A stretch of DNA of 19,966 nt from JBARCX01 sp049794535 (GCA_049794535.1 JBARCX010000294.1:1-19966), one strand, 5' to 3'. Counted from the stretch's first letter, positions 1 to 9,444 are shown. Program-made: numbers and translations. The notes: generated by a model not told the origin, from the letters alone.

Positions 1-354
1 GCCCTGCACAACCAGACACTCGCCGTGATCTTCGTGGGCCTGCTCGGCGTCGCCGCGTTCGCCACCGTACCGCCACTGCAACTGTGGGTACTGCACAAGG
101 CCGAGGGTGCACAGAGCCTCGCCTCCAGCCTCAACATCGGGGCATTCAATCTCGGTAATGCGCTGGGTGCGTGGCTAGGCGGCGTGGTGATCGAACATGG
201 TCCTGGCCTGGGCTCGGTGGCCTGGGTCGCCGCATTGGTTACGGTGCTGGGTCTTGCCGTAGCGCTGTACAGCGTTCGGTTGGAAGGCTCGCGCCATCGC
301 CTTCAACGGGATCACTTCACATCGACGCCAGCGCCTGCCAGCACCGAAGCCTGA
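1..354 (+). CDS. MFS transporter, C-terminal end (partial)
   Basis: The reading frame is open from the first base, so the gene begins upstream and only about 117 C-terminal residues are seen. Three hydrophobic segments are visible (about residues 8-30, 40-62 and 70-90), consistent with the last membrane helices of a 12-helix major facilitator. The stretch SLNIGAFNLGNALGAWLGG matches the conserved C-terminal helix of the AraJ/YdhP/CmlA-type drug or sugar exporters. These act in the inner membrane as proton-driven antiporters; the substrate cannot be told from this fragment. The tail after the last helix is hydrophilic and Ala/Pro/Thr-rich. The next gene starts 46 bp downstream on the same strand and could be co-transcribed. 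The family call is fairly secure; any specific symbol would be a guess. Confidence 0.85.
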   Translation, partial: ALHNQTLAVIFVGLLGVAAFATVPPLQLWVLHKAEGAQSLASSLNIGAFNLGNALGAWLGGVVIEHGPGLGSVAWVAALVTVLGLAVALYSVRLEGSRHRLQRDHFTSTPAPASTEA

Positions 355-400
355 GCAATCGACCTCTCTATTCATTGCAGCCTTATCAAGGAATCACTGT

Positions 401-1468
401 ATGGACTTCCGTTATCTGGGCAGCTCCGGCTTCAAAGTGCCTGCACTCGGCTTCGGTGCCGGCACGTTCGGCGGCAAGGGACCGTTGTTCAGCGCATGGG
501 GCAATACCGGCGTAGATGAAGCAAAGCGTCTGATCGATATCTGCCTCGAAGCCGGCATCAACCTGTTCGACACGGCGGACGTCTATTCGGATGGCGCGTC
601 GGAGTCGATCCTCGGCGCGGCGCTGAAAGGCCGACGCGAGCAGGCGATCATCTCCACCAAGATCAGCTTGCGTGCTGGCGAGGGCCCGAACGATGTCGGC
701 GCCTCGCGCCATCACCTCATCGGTGGTGTGGATCGCGCACTCAAGCGCCTCGGCACCGATTACATCGACCTGCTGCAACTGCATCACTTCGATGCGATGA
801 CACCGGTGGAAAGCGTGATGTCCACACTGGATGACCTGGTTCGCGCAGGCAAGGTGCGTTATCTCGGCGCATCGAACTACGCTGGCTGGCAATTGATGAA
901 ATCGCAGAACGCCGCCGACCGCCACGGCTACTCGCGCTTCGTCGCCAACCAGACGTATTACTCGCTGGTCGGTCGCGACTACGAGTGGGAGTTGATGCCA
1001 CTTGGCCTCGACCAAGGTGTTGGCGCGATCGTGTGGAGCCCGCTGGGCTGGGGTCGCCTCACCGGCAAGATTCGTCGTGGCCAACCGTTGCCCGATGGCA
1101 GCCGACTGCATGACACCGCAGGCTTCGCGCCACCGGTGGAAGAAGAGCGGCTGTATCGCGTGGTGAATGCGCTCGATGCGATTGCTGCGGAAACCGGCAA
1201 GACCGTGCCGCAGATCGCACTGAACTGGCTGCTACAACGCCCGACCGTGTCGAGCGTGCTGATCGGTGCACGTAATGAAGCGCAGCTGCGCGACAACCTC
1301 GGCGCTGTCGGCTGGACACTGGATGCCAGCCAGATCGCCCGGCTCGATGCAGCCAGCGCAGTGATGCCGCCCTATCCTTATTACCCTTACTGGAACGGCA
1401 TGTTCACTGAACGCAATCCCCCGAGCGTTCAAGCTAGCCTGCCAACAGCCGCTGGAGATGCCGCATGA
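401..1468 (+). CDS. Aldo/keto reductase
   Basis: A 355-residue cytosolic NADPH-dependent aldo/keto reductase that reduces aldehydes or ketones; the natural substrate is unknown. The AKR catalytic tetrad can be read: Asp57 in NLFDTADVYSDG, Tyr62, Lys87 in ISTKISL and His128 in LLQLHHFD. The barrel continues through YLGASNY and IVWSPLGWGRLTGK, and the C-terminal cofactor segment SVLIGARNEAQLRDNL is present. The length fits the YajO/YhdN-like branch. An AAGGA ribosome site lies 8 nt before the ATG. The stop codon overlaps the ATG of the following dehydrogenase by 4 bp (ATGA), so the two are translationally coupled and probably act on related carbonyl compounds. The C-terminus carries an odd PYPYYPYW stretch. 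Family call secure, substrate unknown. Confidence 0.93.
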   Translation: MDFRYLGSSGFKVPALGFGAGTFGGKGPLFSAWGNTGVDEAKRLIDICLEAGINLFDTADVYSDGASESILGAALKGRREQAIISTKISLRAGEGPNDVGASRHHLIGGVDRALKRLGTDYIDLLQLHHFDAMTPVESVMSTLDDLVRAGKVRYLGASNYAGWQLMKSQNAADRHGYSRFVANQTYYSLVGRDYEWELMPLGLDQGVGAIVWSPLGWGRLTGKIRRGQPLPDGSRLHDTAGFAPPVEEERLYRVVNALDAIAAETGKTVPQIALNWLLQRPTVSSVLIGARNEAQLRDNLGAVGWTLDASQIARLDAASAVMPPYPYYPYWNGMFTERNPPSVQASLPTAAGDAA

Positions 1469-2481
1469 AAGCTGTCGCACTGACTCGCTACCTGCCAATC
1501 GATGACCCACAATCCCTCGTTGATGTCGATCTGCCCAAGCCCACGGCCAGCGGTCACGATCTGCTAGTGCGAGTAGAGGCGATATCGGTCAATCCGGTCG
1601 ACACCAAGCTGCGCTCGCCCAAACCGCAGGTCGAAACTCAGCCGCGTGTACTCGGTTACGACGCTGCCGGCGTGGTGGAAGCGATCGGTGAAGCCGTCAC
1701 CGGCTTCAAGCCGGGCGATCGCGTCTATTACGCGGGCGATGTCACTCGCTCCGGTAGCAACGCCGAATATCAGCTGGTCGATGCCCGCTTGGTTGGTCAC
1801 GCACCGACCTCACTCGATGCGGCACAGGCCGCGGCACTGCCATTAACCACGATCACCGCGTGGGAGCTGCTGTTCGAACGCATGCCGTTCGATAGCGAAC
1901 ATGGCGGTAAAGGCAAATCGTTATTGATCATTGCGGGTGCCGGCGGTGTCGGTTCGATCGCCATCCAATTGGCACTCCGCGCTGGCTTTACGGTGATTGC
2001 CACGGCTTCACGCCCCGAGACCATCGCCTGGTGTCGCACGATGGGCGCACAGCATGTGATCGATCATCGCCAGCCGCTTGCACCGCAACTGGCAGCACTC
2101 GGCTTCACCCAGGTCGATGCCGTTGCCAATCTCGCCGATACTGATCGTTACTGGGACACCATCGGTGAGCTACTTGCACCGCAAGGCCATGTCGGACTGA
2201 TCGTCGAGCCGGCCACCGCGTTGAAAATCGGCGATCCGTATAAAGCCAAATGCATCGGCATTCATTGGGAAATGATGTTCGCGCGATCGCGTTTCCGCAC
2301 GACCGACATGGCTGAGCAGGGTCGCATTTTGGAACGTGTTGCGAAGTTGATCGACGCTGGCGAGCTGCGCGGCATCCATCGTGAGACGCTGAGTCCGATT
2401 AATGCGACGAATCTGCGTGAGGCTCATCGCCGATTGGAATCAGGCACCACCATTGGCAAGCTCGCTCTCGCCGGCTGGTAA
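1465..2481 (+). CDS. Zinc-type alcohol dehydrogenase-like protein (quinone oxidoreductase branch)
   Basis: A 338-residue medium-chain dehydrogenase/reductase. The GroES-like N-terminal domain (about 1-125) holds SVNPVDTKLRS, where zinc-dependent alcohol dehydrogenases have the catalytic-zinc cysteine, so this member should be zinc-free and NADPH-dependent. The Rossmann domain shows the dinucleotide loop AGAGGVGSIAIQLA (about 157-170). GYDAAGVVEAIG and FKPGDRVYYAGD are typical of the subfamily annotated as zinc-binding alcohol dehydrogenase family protein (adh_fam_1). It likely reduces quinones, enones or similar electrophiles in the cytosol. It starts inside the stop codon of the aldo/keto reductase, which supports a two-gene reductase operon. 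The substrate is unknown. Confidence 0.92.
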   Translation: MKAVALTRYLPIDDPQSLVDVDLPKPTASGHDLLVRVEAISVNPVDTKLRSPKPQVETQPRVLGYDAAGVVEAIGEAVTGFKPGDRVYYAGDVTRSGSNAEYQLVDARLVGHAPTSLDAAQAAALPLTTITAWELLFERMPFDSEHGGKGKSLLIIAGAGGVGSIAIQLALRAGFTVIATASRPETIAWCRTMGAQHVIDHRQPLAPQLAALGFTQVDAVANLADTDRYWDTIGELLAPQGHVGLIVEPATALKIGDPYKAKCIGIHWEMMFARSRFRTTDMAEQGRILERVAKLIDAGELRGIHRETLSPINATNLREAHRRLESGTTIGKLALAGW

Positions 2482-2501
2482 TCCAACGAAACCTAATGCA
2501 A

Positions 2502-2525
2502 ACGGGCGCGATGATCCGCGCCCGT
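2502..2525. terminator. Hairpin between convergent genes, probable bidirectional terminator
   Basis: A perfect 9-bp inverted repeat (ACGGGCGCG, loop ATGATC, CGCGCCCGT) lies in the 72-bp gap between the dehydrogenase stop and the thiC stop, which converge here. There is no good T-run on either side, so termination efficiency is uncertain. Confidence 0.55.
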
Positions 2526-2553
2526 CGTCTTGCACACAGCTAGCTACTGACAC

Positions 2554-4431
<1,878 letters not shown>

Positions 4432-4534
4432 CGGCATCGTCCTTTTCTGGAAAATCCGCAGGTGAGCGGACTCTTGCGAGGGGTTCGCATACAGAAGCGA
4501 CGGCACCGGACGCACAATCGATGCGATTAGTGCG

Positions 4535-4611
4535 GCGAAGCTCCCTACACCGGTGCTAACCGGATCAGGTTCGAAGGGACTCTCTCAGCCGACTGCCGTC
4601 GGCACCCCCGC
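4535..4611 (-). promoter_or_regulatory. TPP riboswitch (THI element) of thiC
   Basis: Read on the minus strand, this contains the hallmark THI-box pieces in order: GGGGGTGCC, GGCTGAGA (CTGAGA at 4583-4588), GAACCTGATCCGGTTA and ACCGGTGTAGGGA. P1 can be closed by pairing GCGGGG (4606-4611) with CTTCGC (4535-4540), the P3 arm by GCCGAC with GTCGGC, and P5 by CCGG with CCGG. It senses thiamine pyrophosphate in the nascent mRNA. About 100 nt separate the aptamer from the ATG, and I see no hairpin followed by a U-run there. I therefore infer control at translation (or through Rho) rather than by an intrinsic terminator. Confidence 0.96.
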
Positions 4612-4662
4612 TTCAAAGACGTTATTCAAGCACGAAACGGAGATACCCGCGAGTACGTGCGC

Positions 4663-5313
4663 TCAGCGCGGCAGATAAGCACGCAAGAACATTTCCACAC
4701 CGGCGCGGGCGGTGTCTTCGATTTCCGCGGCATAGCTTTGCGGACATTCGGCGCAACCAAACATCTGGCGCATCATCAGATTGCCCTTGACCAGGGCGAG
4801 GAATTGCGTACAAGCACGCGACACATCATCGATATCGAGCTGGCCGGCACCCACAGCTTGGTGTAGCAGTCGCTCCATCAAGCCTTGTGTACGCATGGCG
4901 CCTTCTTCCCACATCAACTTGCCATAGCGCGGATTGCCCTGCCGGCAATCGCTGAGAATGGCGCGAAACGTGCCCACGGTCTGCGGATCGCAGTCGAGGC
5001 GGGCGTGAGTCAACGCGACGCGCAGCAGTGTCTCGCGAATATCGGCCGTAGGGCTGAAAAGGTAGGTCTGCTCGGGCAGCAGATCCTGTACGCGTGCGCG
5101 GATCACTTCGCGGAACAGGTTGTCCTTATCACCAAAGTGACTATAGACGGTGAGCTTGGATACGCCAGCCTCGGCAGCCACCGCATCCATGCTGGTGCCA
5201 GCAAAGGCATTGCGAATGAACAGGGCTTTGGCAGCCTCCAGGATCGCAGCACGTTTCTCCATATCCTTCGGACGGCCGGGACCGTTGGGCTTGGAGAGCT
5301 GGATCGTGTTCAT
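4663..5313 (-). CDS. TetR/AcrR family transcriptional regulator
   Basis: A 216-residue repressor. The N-terminal DNA-binding domain is clear: RAAILEAAKALFIRNAFAGT followed by the helix-turn-helix SMDAVAAEAGVSKLTVYSHF (about 41-60) and the usual GDKDNLFREV. The C-terminal ligand and dimer domain resembles the AefR-like type (TetR_C_7 style), with FRAILSDCRQGNPRYGKLMWEEG. A basic tail, PNGPGRPKDMEKR, precedes the HTH. The ATG has a GAAGG ribosome site 7-8 nt upstream. The gene is divergent from a small unknown gene, and a palindromic operator candidate overlaps its own -10 box, suggesting autorepression. The ligand is unknown; relatives often control efflux pumps, and tolC lies about 1.3 kb away, but nothing here proves that link. 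Confidence 0.93.
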   Translation of the reverse strand: MNTIQLSKPNGPGRPKDMEKRAAILEAAKALFIRNAFAGTSMDAVAAEAGVSKLTVYSHFGDKDNLFREVIRARVQDLLPEQTYLFSPTADIRETLLRVALTHARLDCDPQTVGTFRAILSDCRQGNPRYGKLMWEEGAMRTQGLMERLLHQAVGAGQLDIDDVSRACTQFLALVKGNLMMRQMFGCAECPQSYAAEIEDTARAGVEMFLRAYLPR

Positions 5314-5346
5314 GCGCGCACCTTCACAAATCGAGAAACCGACTTT

Positions 5347-5366
5347 ATTATACGGAACAGTACAAT
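5347..5366. promoter_or_regulatory. Candidate TetR-family operator overlapping the regulator's -10 box
   Basis: The 89-bp gap between the divergent genes contains an imperfect palindrome: ATTATAC, spacer GGAACA, GTACAAT. Six of seven arm positions are symmetric. On the minus strand the left arm reads TATAAT (5347-5352), an exact consensus -10 box placed to drive the regulator gene. I see no convincing -35. The site is much more AT-rich than its surroundings. Binding by the adjacent regulator is inferred from position and symmetry. Confidence 0.55.
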
Positions 5367-5402
5367 TATTTCCTGAACGACATAAACTACAGACATTCGA
5401 CC

Positions 5403-5786
5403 ATGCCGACCACGATTGCAGAACTTGCCCTCAGCGCAGCCTACCGCCAAGCCCAGCGTGCATTAGCCGCCTGGCTGGAGCGTGGAAGCGCCGAGATGCG
5501 CCGCGGCGCCTTCGCCACACGTGCTGCTATCGCTGGGCTAGATGACGCCGAGCGGCATCGGCTGGCGCGCTGGCTGGCATGGTTGTGCGTGGCAGCCCGC
5601 AGCCGTGGAGAGTCGATCCAGATGCGTATCCAGCGGTTGGACGCCGCGCTCAGCATGACGGTGGAAGACGTGCTCGCGCGCCTACCTGGCGGTATGGACC
5701 CGATGCCTGGCCATGACTACCGCCTGAGCATGCCATTGCCTACCGGCACGGCGCCGTATATGACTTCCGTCAGGTCGTCGCGATGA
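5403..5786 (+). CDS. Hypothetical protein, divergent from the TetR regulator
   Basis: A 127-residue protein I do not recognise. It is Ala/Arg-rich and mostly helical in character: the first 60 residues look like amphipathic helices (ALAAWLERGSAEMRRGAF, LDDAERHRLARWLAWLCVAA). The C-terminal 30 residues are Pro/Met-rich and look unstructured. There is no signal peptide, membrane span or metal motif. Codon use is high-GC at third positions like the neighbours, which supports a real gene. The ribosome site before the ATG is poor. Its promoter region is shared with the regulator, so it may be that regulator's target. An incidental open frame in GC-rich DNA cannot be excluded. Confidence 0.6.
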   Translation: MPTTIAELALSAAYRQAQRALAAWLERGSAEMRRGAFATRAAIAGLDDAERHRLARWLAWLCVAARSRGESIQMRIQRLDAALSMTVEDVLARLPGGMDPMPGHDYRLSMPLPTGTAPYMTSVRSSR

Positions 5787-5837
5787 CTTCCGGCACTTCG
5801 TGCTAAGACGTACAGGCCGCAGGCTAACCATTGTCGG

Positions 5838-5863
5838 AAAAGGCCTAAGCGCTTATCCTTTTT
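5838..5863 (+). terminator. Probable terminator hairpin after the small hypothetical gene
   Basis: AAAAGG (5838-5843) pairs with CCTTTT (5857-5862) around the palindrome TAAGCGCTTA (5846-5855), with a CC versus T mismatch between the two stems. A short T-run follows. The stem is weak in GC, so it may be inefficient. It lies about 50 bp after the upstream stop codon and 33 bp before the next gene. Confidence 0.4.
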
Positions 5864-5895
5864 GACCTTTTCGATCCGTACGGGACACAGCTGAG

Positions 5896-6555
5896 ATGGC
5901 GATGAACTTCGAGCAGGCGCGACAAAACATGGTGGAAAACCAGGTGCGCCCCTGGGAGGTACTCGACGGACGCGTTCTCGACGTGATTGCCCGTGTGCAC
6001 CGCGAGGACTTCGTTGCCGCCGAACACCGCCAGTTGGCATTCGCCGACCTGTGCCTGCCGCTGGGCCACGGCGAGGTGATGATGAAACCAGTGATGGAAG
6101 GCCGTGTACTGCAAGCACTGGAACTCAAGCAAGACGACCGCGTGCTGGAAATCGGTACCGGCTCAGGCTTTCTCGCAGCTTGCCTGGCTCATTTGTCTGC
6201 GCATGTGACCAGCGTGGATATCCATGCCGACTTCACCGCTGCCGCTGGTCAGCGTCTGCGCGCCGCGGGTATCGACAACGTCGAGCTGGTGACTGGTGAA
6301 GCCATTGCCAGCTGGCAGCCTCAGGGCCAGTTTGATGCTGTGGTGCTGACTGGCGCGGTATACCGCATCCCCGAGCGCTTGCTTGGCTGGCTCAAGCCCG
6401 GTGGCCGCCTGTTGGCGGTGCGCGGAGAGTCGCCGGCACAGCAAGTGCTCTTGCTGACCCACGAAGGCGAAGGTCGTTACCGCGAAGAAAGCCTGTTCGA
6501 GACTGATTTGCCCTACCTCGCTCATGCCGAACCGCCACGTAAATTCGTTTTCTGA
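5896..6555 (+). CDS. PCMT-family (protein-L-isoaspartate methyltransferase-like) protein
   Basis: A 219-residue SAM-dependent methyltransferase of the protein-isoaspartate methyltransferase fold. SAM-binding motif I is VLEIGTGSGFLAACLA (about 83-98), followed by acidic VTSVDIH (Asp108). The later strand FDAVVLTGAVYRIPERLL and the LKPGGRLLAVRG turn match the family's pattern. The N-terminus (ARQNMVENQVRPWEVLDGRV) is typical of the version found beside tolC in xanthomonads. The segment that in canonical Pcm reads roughly GQTISQP is here GHGEVMMKP (about 58-65), so I doubt that isoaspartate repair is its job. A second in-frame ATG lies at 5902 and could be the start. tolC follows 36 bp downstream, so the two probably share a transcript. 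Confidence 0.9.
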   Translation: MAMNFEQARQNMVENQVRPWEVLDGRVLDVIARVHREDFVAAEHRQLAFADLCLPLGHGEVMMKPVMEGRVLQALELKQDDRVLEIGTGSGFLAACLAHLSAHVTSVDIHADFTAAAGQRLRAAGIDNVELVTGEAIASWQPQGQFDAVVLTGAVYRIPERLLGWLKPGGRLLAVRGESPAQQVLLLTHEGEGRYREESLFETDLPYLAHAEPPRKFVF

Positions 6556-6591
6556 TACCCCATCCGATCGATCACCCCACGAGGCGACTCC

Positions 6592-8016
6592 ATGCGCTTG
6601 AAGCTTTTGACCCTTGCCCTGACCATGGCCGCGATTTCGCTGCCCAGCCACGGTGAGGATTTGGTGGATGCATACCGTCAAGCGCGCGCCAACGACCCGG
6701 TGCTGGCCCAGGCTGATGCAACAAACCTCGCCACCCGCGAAGGCGTCCCCCAAGCCCGTGCTCAGCTGCTGCCGCAAATCTCGGCCAGCCTTGGCCTGAC
6801 CCAGTCGAGCAATGCAAGTAGCGCGAGCAACGGCAGCAGTGCCTCAGGCTCCGACTATCTCTGCAATGGCCTCTCCGCAGGTACCGGTACGTACAACTGC
6901 AGCGCGTTCTCGGACAGCAGCCTTGGATCTGGTGGCTCTGTCGGTCACGAGCGTTCGCGTGCCCTGAGTGGTCAGCTGAACCAGGTCGTGTTCGATTGGT
7001 CCAAATTCGCCAACTTGCAGGCAGCGCATTCAACCTCGAACGCTAGCCAGCAGACCTACGAGGCTGCCTCGCAAGATCTGTACGTTCGTGTCGCGACTGC
7101 CTATTTCGGCATCCTGACCAGCCAGGACGCACTGACCTTCGCGACGGCCAACGAAGAGGCCTACAAGAAGCAGTACGACCAGGCCAGCGAGCAGTACAAG
7201 GTGGGTATCGCAGCCATTACCGGCGCCTATCAGGCCAAAGCCGCCTACGAGGCCGCCAGGGCACAGACGGTCGCCGCGCAAAATACGCTCAACGACGCTC
7301 GCGAAGCGCTGACCCAGATCACCGGCAAACCGGTCGGCGAGCTGAAGAAGCTTCGCCCCGATCTTCCGCTTGATCCGCCTTCGCCGAACGACCCCAACGC
7401 GTGGGTGCAGGATGCGCTGAAGAACAACCCGACCGTGCTGTCACAGAAGTTCAGCGTGGAAGCCGCCGAGCACGACATTACCGTCGCACGCTCCGGCCAC
7501 CTGCCGACGATCGGTGCCACGGTATCGCGCGGCAAGACCACCAGCTGGCTGGAAAACGGTAGTGCAACGAACTTTTCCGGCAATGGTCGCTTCGGCACCA
7601 CCATCGGGCTGACCCTGACGGTGCCGATCTTCTCGGGTGGCGCCGTGCAATCGCAGGTGCGTCAATCGATCGACCAGCGCGATGCCGCGCAAGACTCGCT
7701 CGAATCGCAACGCCGGTTGATCGTCCGCAGCACACTCAACTACTACCGCTCGATCCTGGCCGACATCGAACAGGTGCAGTCGGGTCAGGCCGCTGTGGAA
7801 TCCGGCCAGAAAGCACTCGACGCCACCCGTGCCGGGTTCAATGTCGGTACGCAGACGATGATCGATGTGCTGAATGCCATCCAGACCCTCACCTCTGCAG
7901 AGAGCACCTATTCACAGGCGCGACATCAGATGGTGCTGGATAAGCTCAACTTGAAGTACTCCGTCGGCACCATCGATTTCAAAGATCTTGAGACGGCCAA
8001 CGCATTGCTGCAGTAA
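6592..8016 (+). CDS. tolC: TolC family outer membrane protein
   Basis: A 474-residue outer-membrane/periplasmic tunnel for type I secretion and multidrug efflux, working as a trimer with inner-membrane pumps and adaptors. A Sec signal peptide (about 1-21) ends near LPSHG, then EDLVDAYRQARANDPVL starts the first tunnel helix. The internal duplication of the family is visible: QDLYVRVATAYFGILTSQDA in the first half and LIVRSTLNYYRSILADIEQ in the second. FQVG-like turns occur as YKVGIAAIT and FNVGTQTMIDVL. The length compares with 493 in E. coli. The first extracellular loop is expanded, Ser/Gly-rich (about 71-118), and holds the protein's only two cysteines (91 and 103). An AGGCG-type ribosome site precedes the ATG. 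A strong terminator follows. Confidence 0.96.
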   Translation: MRLKLLTLALTMAAISLPSHGEDLVDAYRQARANDPVLAQADATNLATREGVPQARAQLLPQISASLGLTQSSNASSASNGSSASGSDYLCNGLSAGTGTYNCSAFSDSSLGSGGSVGHERSRALSGQLNQVVFDWSKFANLQAAHSTSNASQQTYEAASQDLYVRVATAYFGILTSQDALTFATANEEAYKKQYDQASEQYKVGIAAITGAYQAKAAYEAARAQTVAAQNTLNDAREALTQITGKPVGELKKLRPDLPLDPPSPNDPNAWVQDALKNNPTVLSQKFSVEAAEHDITVARSGHLPTIGATVSRGKTTSWLENGSATNFSGNGRFGTTIGLTLTVPIFSGGAVQSQVRQSIDQRDAAQDSLESQRRLIVRSTLNYYRSILADIEQVQSGQAAVESGQKALDATRAGFNVGTQTMIDVLNAIQTLTSAESTYSQARHQMVLDKLNLKYSVGTIDFKDLETANALLQ

Positions 8017-8056
8017 AAGCAGCCGGCTAAAAGCGCTACAGCTAGATCACTAAGAA

Positions 8057-8087
8057 GGGCCGGGCCACAAACCCGGCCCCTTTTTTT
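8057..8087 (+). terminator. Intrinsic terminator of tolC
   Basis: A perfect 8-bp GC stem (GGGCCGGG, loop CCACAAA, CCCGGCCC) is followed by one C and seven T residues, a textbook Rho-independent terminator for plus-strand transcription. It sits 40 bp after the tolC stop and prevents read-through into the convergent waaA. Confidence 0.95.
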
Positions 8088-8114
8088 GGTAAGCACCCCG
8101 TTTTACTGAGCGCC

Positions 8115-9380
8115 CTACTCCTGCAACAAGCGATCGATGAGCCCCATCACGCGCCGCACTGCGCCGCGCTCACTGTCGAACACGACACGCGCAACCTGGC
8201 CCATATGCTCTCGTCGCTCAGTGTCGCGTAGCAACCTCAGGATTTCTGCGCCGAGTTGTTCACCGTGCGATACCCGCTTCGCAGCACCTTCGCGAATCAG
8301 CGTCAGCGTGATCTCTTCGAAATTGAACGTGTGCGGGCCCACCAGCACCGGCCGCGACAGTGCCGCCGGCTCCAGTACGTTATGGCCGCCAATCGGCACC
8401 AAGCTACCGCCGACGAAAGCCAGATCGGCCGCTGCGTAGAACGGCATCAACTCGCCCATCGTGTCGATCACAAACACTTGGTGCGCCGCCCCGGGAGCCA
8501 TATCAGCGCTACGCGTAGCCAACGTAAAGCCCAAGCTGCGGACCGAGTTCTCCACCACGCGAAAGCGTTCTGGATGACGCGGCGCTATCAGCAACAGCGC
8601 ATCGGGAAAGCGCTTGAGTACTTCCAAATGCGCCTCCAGCACGAACAGCTCTTCACCTTCGTGCGTGCTGGCGGCGATCCATACGGGACGCAACCGGCCC
8701 CACTCTTCACGTAATGCAGCACCTTTGTCCACGGCACCATCGGGCACAGGCATATCGAACTTCATATTCCCGCTGACCGTGATCAGCGCCGGGTCGGCCC
8801 CCAGCAACCGGTAGCGGGCAGCGTCGGTGCGCGACTGCGCTGCGATCTGCCGCACGCAGCCCAGCGCCGAACGCAGCAAAGCACGAATCGGCGCATAGCC
8901 ACGTAGTGAGCGCTCGGATAGCCGCGCGTTGACGATCATCAGTGGAATACCGCGACGGCGGCAGCCGAAGTACAGATTCGGCCAGATCTCGGTCTCGACG
9001 ATCAACGCCAGTCGCGGCCGCACCTGCTGTAGGAATCGATGCACCGAAAATGGCAGGTCATAAGGCAGATACACATGGAACACGCTATCGCCGAACAGCT
9101 GATGCACGCGCGCCGAACCGGTCGGAGTGACCGTGGTAACCACCAGTGGTGCGTTCGGATAATCCGCGCGCAACGCCTTGATCAAGGGCTCGGCAGCGTT
9201 TACCTCACCTACCGACACCGCGTGAACCCATAGGCTGCCACGCAAGTCGGGGGCGCGAAACACGCCGAAGCGCTCAGGCCAACGTCGGTGATAGTTGCCG
9301 TAACGCATGCCACGCGTCAGCAACCGCAATACGATCAGCGGCGTGACCAGATACATCGCCAGGGTGTAGAGATAGCGCAA
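8115..9380 (-). CDS. waaA: 3-deoxy-D-manno-octulosonic acid (Kdo) transferase
   Basis: A 421-residue GT30 enzyme that adds Kdo from CMP-Kdo to lipid IVA at the cytoplasmic face of the inner membrane, an essential early step in LPS synthesis. The catalytic glutamate is in HAVSVGEVNAAEPLI (Glu59), and the C-terminal donor-site motif GGHNVLEPA is at about 331-339. The N-terminal hydrophobic anchor LYTLAMYLVTPLIVLRLL matches the family. The start is a TTG at 9380 with an AAAGGGA ribosome site upstream; the first ATG, 8 codons later, would cut into the conserved anchor. The gene is divergent from lpxL across 64 bp. A TATACT box lies on its strand just upstream, but with no good -35. Whether one or two Kdo units are added cannot be read from sequence. 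Confidence 0.96.
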   Translation of the reverse strand: MRYLYTLAMYLVTPLIVLRLLTRGMRYGNYHRRWPERFGVFRAPDLRGSLWVHAVSVGEVNAAEPLIKALRADYPNAPLVVTTVTPTGSARVHQLFGDSVFHVYLPYDLPFSVHRFLQQVRPRLALIVETEIWPNLYFGCRRRGIPLMIVNARLSERSLRGYAPIRALLRSALGCVRQIAAQSRTDAARYRLLGADPALITVSGNMKFDMPVPDGAVDKGAALREEWGRLRPVWIAASTHEGEELFVLEAHLEVLKRFPDALLLIAPRHPERFRVVENSVRSLGFTLATRSADMAPGAAHQVFVIDTMGELMPFYAAADLAFVGGSLVPIGGHNVLEPAALSRPVLVGPHTFNFEEITLTLIREGAAKRVSHGEQLGAEILRLLRDTERREHMGQVARVVFDSERGAVRRVMGLIDRLLQE

Positions 9381-9444
9381 CGGAAGTCCCTTTAACTATC
9401 GTTGCAGTATAACGAGCGGGCCAGATCTTCAGCGCCCAGCTACA

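Noticed and set aside
386..1111. Minus-strand open frame of 241 codons opposite the aldo/keto reductase
   Set aside because: Antisense to a gene with an intact catalytic tetrad; composition and lack of domains mark it as a shadow.
4432..4515. Longer thiC start (GTG at 4515)
   Set aside because: It falls in the leader between riboswitch and ribosome site, and the added residues are not typical of ThiC; AAGGA supports 4431 (or 4437).
5862..5890. TTGACC as a -35 box for the PCMT-like gene
   Set aside because: No acceptable -10 lies 16-18 bp downstream; the bases also belong to the tail of the upstream hairpin.
9402..9420. TATACT box as a waaA promoter
   Set aside because: The -10 is good, but the position 17 bp upstream shows no -35 resemblance; noted only in the waaA entry.
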